Translations under genes and position numbers: made by a program
Shown: positions 29,001 to 39,074 of the stretch, piece after piece
How the letters are laid out: each line of letters begins with the position of its first letter
Numbering within the stretch: the stretch's first letter is position 1
Assembly (NCBI GenBank): GCA_026874595.1
Contig: CM049311.1
Coordinates: 15,095,676 to 15,159,675, forward strand
From: Sipunculus nudus
Lineage: Eukaryota > Annelida > Sipuncula > Golfingiida > Sipunculidae
Length of the DNA: 64,000 nucleotides
Direction: 5' to 3'
Notes under the pieces: generated by a model
Databases searched by the model: none
The model's input: the letters and a program-made list of their open reading frames with translations, nothing else
What the model was told of the DNA's origin: nothing

Positions 29001-32000
29001 CTTATTAAATATGCACAATTTATGTCAAGAATTGAACTCAAGTGAGGTCTCTATGCTTGAACATTCAGAGTGAGTTTCATAAAAATCCATCGATCTCCTT
29101 GTTGTAACAAAATTAGTCTGGTGACCTCTGATCTCATTAAATATGTACAGATTTTGAAGAGATGCTTTATTTAATAAATATTCAAAATGATTTTCATGAA
29201 AATCTATCAGATTTCTGGTAAGTTAAAGTGGAGACATTAAATTTTAACTGACGGATGGAAATTCAGTTGGCCAGAATCTGCCCTTACCATAATATGACCA
29301 GTTTTAAGGCAGGCTCATAAAAACCACAATTCTTTTGCGAAGTTGGGGTATGTTACATACTTCTCTTGGCAATGATTCAGATATATGAAGCTGTTATGTA
29401 TAAACCACTAAGTTGTCATGTGAAATTGGTCAGTATCTTTTTTATTTTTCATTTTGGTTTACTAGGGGATGTAAATTAATTTTCCTGCCTCAAACATTAT
29501 CATTAAGGAGGGGAGGTGCACGATCAACTGTGTCTGTAATTTACTTGAGAATATTATCAATGGCTAGATTTGATGTGCTTCCAATATTATATCCAGTTGC
29601 TTTCTTGAACATGCATAATCAATGTATGAATAGTTATGAGTATTCTAAACATGTTGACAATAATGTTACTCTCACATATTGGGCTATTCCTGATCATGAC
29701 TGTCTGTGACTACAGGTGATCTGCTGACTAGGGATCGTGACTACACATCATCTCTGGATCGTAGGTCAGACAGTTACCAGGGCTCTGACTACGGCACAGC
29801 TCACCTGAGTCCGACTCAAAGTCATTCCTCCATCCACAGCACAGGACGCAGGAGCTACGGGTCAGCTCACTCATCTCCCATACACTCTACAAGTCCACGC
29901 AGCAGAATAGGTACGTGCTGCCATCTTGTGGATGAAATGTTAACAATTTGTACCAGTCTCTATGATCCTGTTAAAATCCTCTTGCACTTATGTAAATTTT
30001 ACACATTTTATTCATCAGTTTGAGCATGTTTGTACTTGATTGAAAATATTTAGTTTTTTTGTTTATTTGCCAGTATTTAGCATTTGAATGTTGTATATTA
30101 CAACTGAGTAATACATAATGCAAGTAATACATAAAAATCAGGAAAGCAGACACATGGCAAAACATAACCCTCCCTGCAGGGAATGATAAAAAGATTTAAG
30201 AATATTTGGATAAATGTGTTATATTAAGCTATGTCAGGTTATCTAGTCTGATAAAAATGGAATGATAAGGATTTGTTCATTCTCTTGTTGCAGATGTAGG
30301 AAACCTGCCACGATATTCAACTTACAGAGGTAGCACTGACAGGTATCGAGCCAAGAGTTCTGATCCCTACCTGCCAACAGCTACCTACTCTAGGGATCAG
30401 CGGGATCAGGAGGATCGCCACAGAGACTCTTACTACACAAACTCACTGAGTAAACGTGAACATGATGCACGTTACCAAGCAGACTTAGACCGTGCGAGGA
30501 CAGAACGAGAGAGAGCCGAGCGTGAAAAAGTTGAACGTGAGAGAATGGAGCGTGAACGAGCAGAATGGGAAAGGACAGAGAGAGACAGAGCTGAAAAAGA
30601 ACGGGCTGAACGGCAACGAACCTACTCAGCTCATAGTCAATCGAGTAACAGGGACTATATGGACAGCAAGACCAACCCGCTGGCTAATGATTTCCCACTG
30701 TCTCCCTCAAATGAGGCTAGTCTGGAGCGAAGGAAGGATTACAGAGGTCATATGACAAGCCAATCTTCATCGGCTGTGGAGCAAACTAGGTATCAAACAA
30801 GATCAGGTGAGTAGAATACAATAAACATTTTTTTGTATAATTAATTATTAAGTATTTATCATTATATAAAATAAAGAGATGACTTTTATTAGATTTTTTG
30901 GGAGATGAAAGTAGAATTTTAAAAATCTTATCATCCTAGGCAGACCTTTGTTTGATACAAAGTAAATTGGAACGAAATTGGAATTGCAACACTGCAAGAG
31001 TTGTAATAGATTGGAATAAAATGTAATGGAAGAGAGTAAATTATAACTGAGTTGGAATTGTTGGAAGAGCTGAGTGATACACTGTATTCAGTATCTTCAT
31101 TTCAGTGTCCACTTGGATTTATTATTTTAACCCACGCCTGTAGTTAACCTATACTTACAATGCATTCCATCAGATAGTACTGTAAGAATACATATGTTTG
31201 TGGTATTGCAGTACAATTGGCATGATCAAAATTGAATAAAGCTTGAATTGTAAATTGTATATTTACAATAGATATTTATAGATATTTTTTCAACATCATG
31301 AATTGAATTGGATTTATGCATCATTACAAATATGCAGTGGCATTCTGTTGAAAATAATAGAATGAATGATCCATGGTCAGATCATCTTATTTTATACAAA
31401 ATATTTAAATTTAATATTATAATATATATAATTTTATTTATTAATTACTATCAGGGACAAGAGAACCGCTCCCAGTATCACAGGAGGTGGCTATCCCAGC
31501 TCACAGCAGGAACGGCCATGTCTCCTCACAGATCCTGACGGGACTGTCCGAGGATGACCTGGCAGACTTACCTAACGGACTGAAGCTCCGAGAACGCAGC
31601 GATTCTACCAACAGTAATAACACTGACTTCATCCTGAGCGAGGCCAACAAGGCAGGGATCTGTGACCTCCCAGAGACGCCACGATCTGTGGCTGCCAGGG
31701 AAGGTATGTGGTGATGGTATTTTCCTTGCATATTGCCTGTTTTTCAGTTTGTGCAGTTCCAATTGCCCCTTTGAGAAACAATGGACCCATGGGTCACGTT
31801 GGTCTGCTGTCTATCAGGGCTAAATAATTCTAGCATAGATCTCTCTTAAATGACTGTAACATTTCATCATGAAACAGTTATACATAAAAAGTCAGAGATG
31901 AGCCAAACAGTTATAAGTTACACTTAATTAAAGAAAAACTTGTGTGAAAATAAATAAAATCTGCAAGTGAGTGGCTGAGCTGAAAATGTCAAAAGATTTA

Positions 32001-34707
32001 TTTCAAAGGATTTATTGGGAAATATTTGAAAGAACCCCCTTAGGACACACTTGGCATTGTTTCTGACAACTCAAGACCAACAACAGACATATTCTGGGCA
32101 TGGCCACAGATGAGGTCAAAGGTAAGGTGGTAAAGCTATCAGTTATACTACCGATGTTTGCAATTAGATTTAATGATAATCAAATGTTCTTACAAGAATT
32201 GATTTGATTATTGATGACCCTGACAAACTTGACATCAAAACTTCATAAACTTTTTTAACTTATAGAACAGAAAAAATAGTTTAAAGATTACTTTAATCTG
32301 TATTTCATATAAAACATTGCAACAGAATGTGGGGTCTGTCAAGATATCCCAAGGTGAGTTAAGTGCAGCTAAAAACTGTTTCATTAGCTTAATTAAAATG
32401 TTGTTCTTCTTCTAATAGAGCTGAACCATGGCTATATTGTTGCCAAGATTGTTAAATCAAGTAAAATTTACAGACCAACTTTTCATAAGAATATAGATAT
32501 TTTATTGATAGTGATGTGCAAGCTAATAATCAGTGATAACATTTCTTGTGATAGCAGTCTCTGATTTGATTGACAATCTGTCTTCAAATTCTGCACATTA
32601 TTCTTTTGCCATGTACAGAAAGCAGCTGGAGAAATGTTCCTGAATTAACATAAGATATCATGAAGGCTTTGAAATCATTACACATATTAATATCACATAC
32701 AGTATTAGTAAGCATGCTTTATGAAAATGTTAACAGCTGAGATAGAAGAGGAATTGAGGCAGATGGAGGCACCAGTATCAGCTCCCGAGCCTCTGCCCCC
32801 ATCTGGTTTGAGAACCGTCATCCCAGAACCAACTGTCACACAGCACAACAAGCACATCATGGGCAGTCAGAAGTAAGTCATAAAGGAGAGGGATACATTA
32901 ATGTGACAGTCCATTTTCATTAAAGGGACAGTCCATTAAATTTTTTTTGGGTAATCTGGATCACCATATTTTCTTAATTCAGGAATCCTTTGCCCTAGAA
33001 AAGTCATAAAATTTTGAAACTGTAAAATTCTGTTGCTAAAAAGTAATTATTTCTAAAGGACATGAAATTTTGTTAGTAGGCTAAACAAAAATGTCTTTCG
33101 TTGATTTTCTTTTTCTGTTGTGATGATTAATTGAAATGTTTTTCCAACCTCAGTTTGCGCTGATATAACAAAAGTCAAGATGCAAACAGGTCATGAAATT
33201 TTGTTGAAAAGTCTTGAAAATGTCATAAAAAGCTGATCTTCTGAAAGTGTAGGAACCCTGTAATTTAGGATTTAATACCATTGAGATACTGGGCAATATC
33301 TTTATCCCGGCCAAGGGCCAAAGACATTCACTGGTAATAGGGCAAATTTGTTCTAGAGCTCACTGTGATCCATTGAATCAATAAACTGTGGCAGAAATTT
33401 TTCCGTGTAGCACACAGCAAAAGTTTGATTCAGATCCTGGTGGGGGTATGTATGTAGTCTCAGACCACTTTGCTAGTTGATCATATTTTCGTGGGTTAAT
33501 GGATTTGTTCATCTCTCCTTTTCAGGACTGATGCATCTTTCTCTACATCAGGAATGAGACCGTTTGCACCGAGAGCTCCGGCAGATATCACCATCAACAA
33601 TGTTGTTAAGTTCTGCCGTGATGGCGGTGTCATTTCACGGGGCATGGTTAAATATATAGGACACCTTCCTGGCAAGAATGTCCTGTTCCTGGGCGTGGAG
33701 TTAGAAAGAGAAGGTTAGTGTTGGGATATTGTAGCCCTTTTAGACCATTACCAGGGCTGGCTAAGTAGAAAAACAGACATAAGGTTCATTGACCTAAGTT
33801 TGTTCAGCAATCGCTAACATTAGGGCAATGGGAGAAATTTCATTATTGACACAGAATTATAAATAAAATATTTATATTTGTTCTGACAAAAGAGTCAGTT
33901 ATAGAATAACTACCTTATATTTTTCTCCATGTTTACAATTAACTTTTCCTTATAATCTCTTGAAAGGCTCTCTTTCACTGCATTGAAATTATGTGAATAA
34001 TCAAAAATTTGCTGGATGTACTATGAAGGTTGGTTAATTTAATAGTTGTTTAACATCATTTATTGTCAGAGCCATTGACAATCCTATCTGTTTTTTTCCA
34101 AGCCTTCAGTATTCTCACTGGTTCTTGTATTAGACATTTATTACTGTACCAGTCACTGCTGTCAACATTTTGAGTTACTTTTCATTGATGTACATTGAAC
34201 CACAGAAGACATCATCTGAATGTGCATGAGGTAAATTGATTGGCCATATGATATTAGATTATCACCTCTTTGTATAATATACACATTTCTATTTTTTTTT
34301 GTGTAACCACAGATGGAAAACATGATGGCACTTATGAAGGGCAGAGATACTTCAACTGGTAAGTGTTTGATTTAAATACTATAAATAATAAATAATGTTA
34401 GGTAGTGCTGCCACCTATCCACAGATTAATGTATTATATGTTATTTTTATTAACAGTTTCCTGTTTTCAAAATTTTGTAATTTATTAGTACACTTGATAT
34501 AATACTAGTATTTCTTATAAATTCTTAGTGATTAAGCATCATGACAAGACAAGAATTATAAAAAAAGTAACAAAATCTTCTCTTAATATTGAAGACTATT
34601 TCCAGTGATTATTTTCATATAAAGGAATATGTTAATTTTTTAGCAAACCCGGCCGTGGCCTTTTCGTCCCATTTGAGAAAGTGGTGATGGCATGGGGCAA
34701 CTACTAG
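11429..34707 (+). CDS. CAP-Gly domain coiled-coil protein (13 visible exons, 5' end missing)
   Basis: Thirteen exons with GT..AG borders join in one frame without a stop: 11429-14031, 18583-18741, 19325-19517, 26706-26881, 27483-27693, 28654-28788, 29716-29910, 30294-30806, 31455-31703, 32737-32872, 33526-33713, 34313-34358 and 34644-34707. Splice phases agree at every junction; the total is 4868 nt, about 1621 residues plus a TAG stop. Order: Q/E/D-rich segment, RS-type repeats, coiled coils (exons 2-5), Ser/Arg-rich linkers, a second charged helix (exon 8), then a CAP-Gly domain at the extreme C-terminus. CAP-Gly domains bind the EEY/F tails of tubulin and EB proteins, so a microtubule-associated or plus-end role is inferred. 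The first visible exon starts in mid-codon and has no in-frame ATG near its start, so at least one coding exon lies upstream. I do not recognise an orthologue; known CAP-Gly families (CLIP, dynactin p150, CYLD, KIF13B, TBCB/E, CEP350) do not match this order. Confidence 0.88.
14098..14405 (+). repeat. Dispersed repeat (GGGCTTAACATTAAC type), copy 1
   Basis: Shares ordered blocks with 53540-53785: GGGCTTAACATTAACGGGTA, GGGCAAG-type runs, CTTCATTGGAGAAATGAAAT and TTGTCTAAC. In the intron after exon 1. Confidence 0.55.
15494..15514. repeat. (ATA)n microsatellite
   Basis: Seven or so AAT/ATA trinucleotides. Confidence 0.85.
16131..16387 (+). mobile_element. MITE copy C, internally shortened
   Basis: Left end ATAAGACAAAAAAAATAAAA then GGTATGGTTCTCAGGCA, right end GGCCTTAT. 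It lacks part of the middle compared with copy A. Located in the intron after exon 1. Confidence 0.6.
17036..17388 (+). promoter_or_regulatory. Possible internal promoter upstream of the alternative first exon
   Basis: A less AT-rich block between AT-rich introns, ending in the candidate first exon. It includes a G19 run at 17238-17256 that could form a quadruplex. No clear TATA box is seen; promoter function is inferred only from the phase-compatible exon next to it. Confidence 0.25.
17238..17256 (+). repeat. G19 homopolymer
   Basis: Nineteen consecutive G just upstream of the candidate internal promoter. Could form a quadruplex; length is likely variable. Confidence 0.9.
17335..17406 (+). 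CDS. Alternative first exon (MPAALQ) for a short isoform
   Basis: ATG at 17389 begins MPAALQ and runs to a strong donor, ctccag|gtaagc, at 17406/17407 in phase 0. The next exon (18583) starts in phase 0, so the join is in frame and predicts a protein of about 760 residues without the low-complexity exon 1. The reading frame is closed upstream by TGA at 17335-17337, as expected of a first exon. The preceding 300 bp are less AT-rich than the surroundings and contain a run of 19 G. Transcription from here is inferred. Confidence 0.45.
17981..18281. repeat. (TATAT)-type pentanucleotide satellite
   Basis: Long array of ATATT units with variants (TTCTA, TTAAA, TTGAA), interrupted near 18105-18140. 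In the intron after exon 1, just upstream of exon 2. Confidence 0.92.
18583..18741 (+). CDS. Exon 2: coiled coil
   Basis: Acceptor tttattttcag and donor gcg|gtgagt; 53 codons, phase 0 at both ends. It encodes a charged helix with heptad-like spacing (ALKQIVRDRDNQIDQY, then TRQLEDELNRS). Because it begins in phase 0 it can also be joined to the short alternative first exon at 17389-17406. Confidence 0.87.
19325..19517 (+). CDS. Exon 3: coiled coil and linker
   Basis: Acceptor gatttag and donor ata g|gtcagt. Enters in phase 0 and leaves in phase 1. It continues the coiled coil (LERRVNELIREKENLRTEV, then CQLQEALDTARRA), followed by a short Ser/Asp linker and a conserved-looking YKPNNPLALQRKI segment. 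The next intron is the one carrying the LTR element. Confidence 0.87.
19853..20007. mobile_element. Small TA-flanked inverted-repeat element (155 bp)
   Basis: Begins ATACTGTGGTTG and ends CAACCACAGTAT, a 12-bp inverted repeat with TA at each edge as left by Tc1/mariner-type transposases. The inside is palindromic, with repeated GATATTCGCGAA motifs. Too short to code; a MITE in the intron after exon 3. Confidence 0.65.
20969..21105 (-). repeat. 3' LTR of the Ty3/gypsy element
   Basis: On the minus strand it runs from TGTAGTGGAGTTAC to CACACCACTATA, with short inverted ends (TGTAGTGG/CCACTATA). It contains AATAAA (21014-21009), the usual LTR poly(A) signal. A short purine stretch (CGGGGA) precedes it. 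Confidence 0.93.
21384..24833 (-). pseudogene. pol: pol of the Ty3/gypsy element (protease, RT, RNase H, integrase; broken)
   Basis: Domains in order: protease with an altered active site, ADSAASSNVI (24351-24500 region); reverse transcriptase with SKLDLRSGYHQL and the catalytic ISDDIIVFG (about 23600-24000); RNase H region with TDHQPLLSIY (about 22750-23041); a zinc-binding HHCC region; integrase core with DFYGPLPSGHY, TDNGPPFQ and EANGTAERF; and a C-terminal tail ending at TGA, 21386-21384. Breaks seen: stops at 23954-23952, about 23190, about 22586 and about 21756; a small insertion with frameshift at about 23730; frameshifts at about 23060 and about 22495. It is therefore a dead copy. Confidence 0.9.
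24634..25471 (-). pseudogene. gag: gag of the Ty3/gypsy element (broken)
   Basis: The first part (25471 to about 24953) starts MASSLPNLSP and encodes a capsid-like region with LARFENYLAALNI, and PEETIDSYHTRLQQVA, typical of retrotransposon gag. A frameshift near 24953-24975 moves the frame. The second part (to 24634) carries a zinc knuckle, CNACHKQNHFAWVC (C-x2-C-x4-H-x4-C). It overlaps the start of pol in another frame by about 200 nt, which may reflect a normal programmed shift. Confidence 0.85.
25697..25835 (-). repeat. 5' LTR of the Ty3/gypsy element
   Basis: Pairs with 20969-21105. It differs by an extra 5-bp CGACT-type duplication, one G/A change, and a short block near its 5' end. AATAAA lies at 25747-25742 on the minus strand. 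Confidence 0.93.
26706..26881 (+). CDS. Exon 4: coiled coil
   Basis: Acceptor ttttacatcag and donor gaacag|gtagag. Phase 1 in, phase 0 out. Entirely helical and acidic (EELKSQIQDLQEANE, then LSDLKEENENLKHANE), with leucines and alanines at heptad positions. It lies immediately after the 7.2-kb intron, and the frame agrees with exon 3, so the retrotransposon insertion has not broken the gene. Confidence 0.88.
27483..27693 (+). CDS. Exon 5: coiled coil and RS tail
   Basis: Acceptor atgttttttag and donor gagag|gtgagc. Phase 0 in, phase 1 out; 70 codons. The coiled coil (EEESYLRKELGQLRDDLRT, then NYKLNEDNIRLRERLMDIS) ends in SDRSSERSRSGER, which resembles the RS-type repeats of exon 1. Confidence 0.88.
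27770..28115 (+). mobile_element. MITE copy E, diverged
   Basis: Internal blocks (CATCAAAAATTTGTATTTTG, TTTCTTTCAAGAT) and the right end TACCTTAGAGACCAA then TTGCCTTAT match copy A. The left end is degraded. In the intron after exon 5. Confidence 0.45.
28654..28788 (+). CDS. Exon 6: charged linker
   Basis: Acceptor gtggcatttcag and donor agag|gtaagt; phase 1 at both ends. Encodes an Arg/Ser/Asp-rich linker (DERDNYRREEKSDWIKD, then SRSTHRSTLR). Exons 6 to 9 all begin and end in phase 1, so any of them could be skipped without breaking the frame. Confidence 0.84.
28985..29265 (+). repeat. Dispersed repeat (GACCTCTGACCTCATTAAAT type), two units
   Basis: In the intron after exon 6. Two units begin CCTCTGACCTTATTAAATAT and TGACCTCTGATCTCATTAAA, each followed by TTCATAAAAATCCATC-like sequence. 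Confidence 0.6.
29716..29910 (+). CDS. Exon 7: Ser/Tyr-rich linker
   Basis: Acceptor tgactacag and donor aatag|gtacgt; phase 1 at both ends. It encodes a Ser/His/Gly/Tyr-rich segment with two similar copies of an SYGSAHxSP-like motif (SDYGTAHLSPTQSHSSIHS and SYGSAHSSPIHSTSP). This looks disordered, with several SP sites that could be phosphorylated. Confidence 0.84.
30294..30806 (+). CDS. Exon 8: charged single-helix segment
   Basis: Acceptor ctcttgttgcag and donor tcag|gtgagt; phase 1 at both ends, 171 codons. The middle is a run of alternating Glu and Arg (RARTERERAEREKVERER onward, about 45 residues), typical of a single charged alpha-helix. It is flanked by Tyr/Ser/Asp-rich linkers. Confidence 0.87.
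31455..31703 (+). CDS. Exon 9: linker
   Basis: Acceptor ttactatcag and donor gaag|gtatgt; phase 1 at both ends. Composition is more balanced than in the neighbouring exons (ILTGLSEDDLADLPNGLKL, then FILSEANKAGICDLPETPR). It may hold a short conserved motif, but I recognise none. Confidence 0.86.
32737..32872 (+). CDS. Exon 10: short helix and proline linker
   Basis: Acceptor atgttaacag and donor cagaa|gtaagt. Phase 1 in, phase 2 out. A short acidic helix (EIEEELRQME) is followed by a Pro/Ala/Ser linker leading to the CAP-Gly exons. Confidence 0.84.
33526..33713 (+). CDS. Exon 11: first half of CAP-Gly domain
   Basis: Acceptor ctccttttcag and donor gaag|gttagt. Phase 2 in, phase 1 out. Encodes the start of the domain: the strand RGMVKYIGHLPG and FLGVELEREDG, the usual G-x-V/I-x-x-x-G and G-V-E-L signatures of CAP-Gly. 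Confidence 0.92.
34313..34358 (+). CDS. Exon 12: CAP-Gly signature
   Basis: A 46-nt exon with acceptor gtaaccacag and donor actg|gtaagt; phase 1 in, phase 2 out. It carries GKHDGTYEGQRYFNC, the equivalent of the GKNDG loop that binds EEY/F tails. The usual Asn is His here. Confidence 0.92.
34644..34707 (+). CDS. Exon 13: CAP-Gly end and stop
   Basis: Acceptor aattttttag. It completes the domain (KPGRGLFVPFEKVVMAWGNY) and stops at TAG, 34705-34707. The protein ends only a few residues after the CAP-Gly fold, so the domain is strictly C-terminal. Confidence 0.92.
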
Positions 34708-34996
34708 GCCTTGGGTATGATCACATGATAGAGGATTATTGTCACATGATCTCGCACCATTCCGTCCATTCAGATTCTGTGATTATCAGCAAGCTCATGG
34801 CATCAGGGAACCTGTGACATCAGCATGTGCTATTTTACATGCTGCTTTATTTATTTCTTTAGGAAATAATTCCAGTTGTCTCTTTGAGAGGAAGAAACTG
34901 TTATTAATTGTGTGGCTGCATGTGTATGTATGACTTAAGTGTAGGCGATCATGTCATGATATCTTCTAAGACTTGAGTGCATGCAAATTTACTACA

Positions 34997-35002
34997 AATA
35001 AA
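34997..35002 (+). terminator. Candidate poly(A) signal of the CAP-Gly gene
   Basis: AATAAA 290 bp after the stop codon, just before an inverted-repeat element that begins near 35013. Other AATAAA hexamers follow (about 35786, 36135 and 38714), so the true 3' end is not fixed. Confidence 0.35.
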
Positions 35003-35012
35003 TGGATTCAGA

Positions 35013-35354
35013 CATAAAAAAGGTATGGTTCTCAGACACATCCCGCATCAATTTTAAGCCCCCGCATCAAAATTGTTTATTTTGATTTTCAATAGAAACT
35101 TAACAATTTTGAGCTCCAGCTGCTCAGACATTTCTTTCAAAAAGATAAGATAATACAATTCTGATAAAATTTCCTTTGTTTTATAGTGCTTTTACTTGTT
35201 TAGTAAAAGATATGTTATTATCATGCTTTTCTCTGTTCATATGACATTTTTATTGAAACATACATAAAAAGGTAAAATAAAAAATTGGCCCACCCGCATT
35301 GATTTCTGAAAAAAAAATGCCTGAGAATCAAACCTTTTTTTTTTTTGGCCTTAT
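35013..35354 (+). mobile_element. MITE copy B
   Basis: Closely similar to copy A along its length, including the AAGGTATGGTTCTCAG left end and GGCCTTAT right end. It lies just after the candidate poly(A) signal of the CAP-Gly gene. Confidence 0.65.
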
Positions 35355-36721
35355 GTATGACTGGTCATGCTTTGTGGAAGCTTGCTCCATATGTTGTGCA
35401 AAGGTGACACCTGGTGGCAGATTTAGAAAACAAAATCAGCCACTTTCAGAGAGGCAGGCGACTGTCAGTGCTTTATTGGGCACCATAAGATTCAAGTTAT
35501 ATTTTGTAATTTTTGTGATATTTGTTTTTAAACACAGAATGTTTTAAATTATTTTTCTAGTTTGAACCTGATATGTAGTATTCTGGCATAAAACTACAGC
35601 AGATGCGTCAATATTCTTCAAATTTCTCGAGTCTTAATTAAATATTTGGATAGAATTAATTTGCATATCATGAGTTCATTTAGAGCACAGATCATTTGCT
35701 GTTTAGTCTTTTTTCTTGATGTTTAAATTTTCAAACTTACTATAATGTTTTACTTTGATATATTACATCAGTGCTGATGTTATGAATAAATTTATATTTA
35801 CATTTAAAGTCACACAGAGCTTTCTTTTGAAAAGCAAATAAATTTATTATACATGTGTTAATGTATCACTTCTTAGTGAACATTTCCATGTTTGCTACAA
35901 GTGTATGGAATACTTCAAAATGGTTTTAATTATTATTTATATCCAGATCTCAGTTGCTTATTTAGACTACTGCAGTTTTAATGCAATGATGCAAAGTAAC
36001 TGGCTTGTCACAATGGAAGAAATACCTTATAAAATCCTTATAAAAATGTTGAATTACAGAGGTCTAGGATGATAAGAGTAATAATGAGAAAAGTTTAAGT
36101 ACCAGTTTTGTGTTACTGTGATATATATTTCAAATAAATAAATAATTTCACTCATAAACCCCAGATGGGGCTGATCAGCAAATGAGGTATAACTTTAAAT
36201 TATAATTACAGCCATTTTGAAGTTTGCCAGTATCTATGTGCCAATGTTGTATCAGTATTTTTATCATTAGAATAGGAAATGTGTTTTGAACTGTGTATTT
36301 ATTTTCCAAAAACATATCTCAATATATGTCCAACAACTGTTCAGGTTTTAGTATATATTTTGCATGTTAGGTTTGGATCCGTTAGAATGCAAGATCATGC
36401 TTTTATCAAGATTGAGAATGAATTTTTCTTTAAATCTGTGCTGATTATTCTTACGTATTAAATACAACAAATGTGATTTTAGAATAACAAGTGATATGAA
36501 TTTGACATTTTGTACTTAGGTGATACATTTTTACATGTTGTATTTTATGTTTTTATTGTGCTTCTTTTAGTTTATGTGATATTGGTGAGATTTTGTGATC
36601 GATCACATTGGATGCACATGTGACAGGAACTAGCATGGCTTTAACACAGCATTATTCCAGCTTTATGATAATTATAGTGTTCTACACAAAATGACACGAA
36701 TCAAATTCAGAATACACATGA

Positions 36722-36897
36722 TTTGATAGGGGAACCCTGATTCAGAGACTGATGAAATAGGGGGTTTCCCTGATTTAATGGCTGATGGGATAGGGGGTTC
36801 CCTAATTTAGAGACTGATGGGATAGGGGATTCCCTTATTTGGAGAATGATGGGATAGGGATTCCCAAATTTAAAGAATGATGGGATAGGGGTTCTCC
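36722..36897 (+). repeat. Minisatellite, ~38-bp unit (GATGGGATAGGGGTTCCC)
   Basis: Five degenerate copies of a unit with GACTGATGGGATAGGGG and TTCCCTAATTTAGA. Confidence 0.8.
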
Positions 36898-38923
36898 TCT
36901 TCTGCCTGTAAGCTCAAAATCTCAGCATGTTGGGCTACTGTCAGATGCAAGTGACCCATGGGTCATGCTGCTTAGCTGACAGAAATATTGTTCTGCTCAG
37001 ATCTTATGATGATACATGAAAATATTAAATAGAAACATCCTGTTTCTGTGTTTGTTGTCACATCTGCATCTTATGGAATCAAGGCCTTAGGCTCGTAGTA
37101 TATGTGACATCTTTTGTGACTGTAGTTAGTTTGCTGTTTGTGAGAACATATAGAACAAAAATACATCCTAAGGTTTACCTATGGACCAACAATCTGTGAT
37201 AACACATATTGTGTTGTGATGTACTTTCTGATCACTGGTGCTCATTTTATATTATATATGATCATATTTCTTTTCTTACATCATCAAAATCATTTCACTT
37301 CTAATATATAGTTATAAGACTGGCCCCTTCCCCTTATTCCTTCATGAAAGGAATATTAATATATTAATAATATGAAATTCAGTGGTATTTGAATTTTACA
37401 ACATCCAAGTCATGGTAGTGTTACAGATTTTAAGATTTTTTTTCTTAGTTCTTATGCAGGGGAAATGTGAATATTTAAAATATAACTATGATTACTGAAT
37501 TTTTATATTGATTTAACTGATCTGATAAAACACATAAAAAATTGGATGGCATCACTGAACCTGACTATATGGGTTTCTTGTCATGATAAACAAGATAGCA
37601 TTGTAGAGGTTTATGATCCAATATCCACTTAAGCAGACACTATTTTATACATCTCTCAGGCTTTTATCTACTTAGCCAAGTAGAACTCCCTTGAGAATAC
37701 ATCAAAAGTCAAGCTGAAGTTTTGAATAGTAGAAGCCAAATGTACATTGTTATTTCTGATTTATTTTAAAGGATCAGTTGCTGTTGGTGGCTTTTTTTTT
37801 CTTTTGTGTTACAAGAGTGCACAAATGAGATTTACTGCTTGCCAAATAATCACATTATTTTAAGGTGGGATTCAGACTCAACACCTTTCGATGGCATGCC
37901 TCACACCTTGACCTGTATGCTACTGCAATCCCAGGGCCACACTGCACAGTATCTAGTAGACTATCTACAGCACTGTCAATAACACTCTGCACTCCCCAGA
38001 CTGCACTGCACTCCATGAATACAGTTACATCACTTTGTACAATACACTGCATCCTCAAACACAATACTTCTATGACCACACTCCTGGAAGTTCACACTGT
38101 ACTGCATTTCTGCAGTGTTTTTTTCTTCCATCATTTTTTTATAAATCACTACATTTCAAATCATCAGTGGCCATGGCACACCCAAGAAGATTACTACAAA
38201 TACTTCTGGCTCATATGTATATATTCTACCCTCTCTGTTCTTGATATCAATATTTCTTGAAATGCAAATACAGTATAACCTGTGTTAGAAGACCACCCCT
38301 GGGACTGACCTAAATTGGATTTAACTCACAGGTGGTCTTTTTAGACATCGACCCCAGCTAGTGTCCCATCATGTAATATAAACATGAGACTTTAGAAATG
38401 AAACTTAAATATAATTACAAACATTTTTAAGTTTTATAGAATTACCAACTTTTATTTCCAGATTTATTGAATTTTTAGCAGATTCTTCAGATGAAGCCCC
38501 AGACTATGGTTTTGTTGTGCTTACAGATTAGGATTGGTTTTGTAGATGTAGTGCCTGATATGTATGTTAGTATATGAATCCTTGCAATATTAAGCAGGGT
38601 GGTGTTGTTTATAAATAGTTGCTTACATTATTTATAGGTCATTTACATGCGAGAGTGCACTAGCGTTTTCTGTTAAAGAGTGCATATGTTGATTTTACAG
38701 CTGTAATACCAGAATAAAATGTTCTTCCATTTTGTGATTTTGTTTCTTATTTATGGTAACTTAAAATTTACTTATTTCTTAGGCAGGGTATGTATAAAAT
38801 GATTAATGAGACAGCATGTAAGATTCATTAAAATCGTAAAATTTCTTTGAAAGCTTTGAGAAGATGTCAAAACAAAATTCTTGTATTATGAATCTTAGGG
38901 TGCAGGGTACCTTGTGTGTGTAA

Positions 38924-38938
38924 GGGGGGGGGGGGGGG
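38924..38938 (+). repeat. G15 homopolymer
   Basis: Fifteen consecutive G in gene-free sequence. Confidence 0.9.
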
Positions 38939-39074
38939 TTGTAGTCAAGCAGGTGGTGCCACCTATACTCAGACACTGGAACTTCTCTAGCCCCAAGTTT
39001 CAACAAATACCCTTGGGATGAACAGTATAAATAAATAACCACTCAGATGTGGAATATTAAATTGTACAATACAG

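Noticed and set aside
33300-33440. Possible tRNA-like sequence around GTTTGATTCAGATCC
   Set aside because: Box A is not convincing and no cloverleaf could be drawn by eye.
37865-38260. 131-codon plus-strand ORF
   Set aside because: It comes from a CACTGCA-rich simple region (repeated His/Thr/Leu words) without splice or start support.
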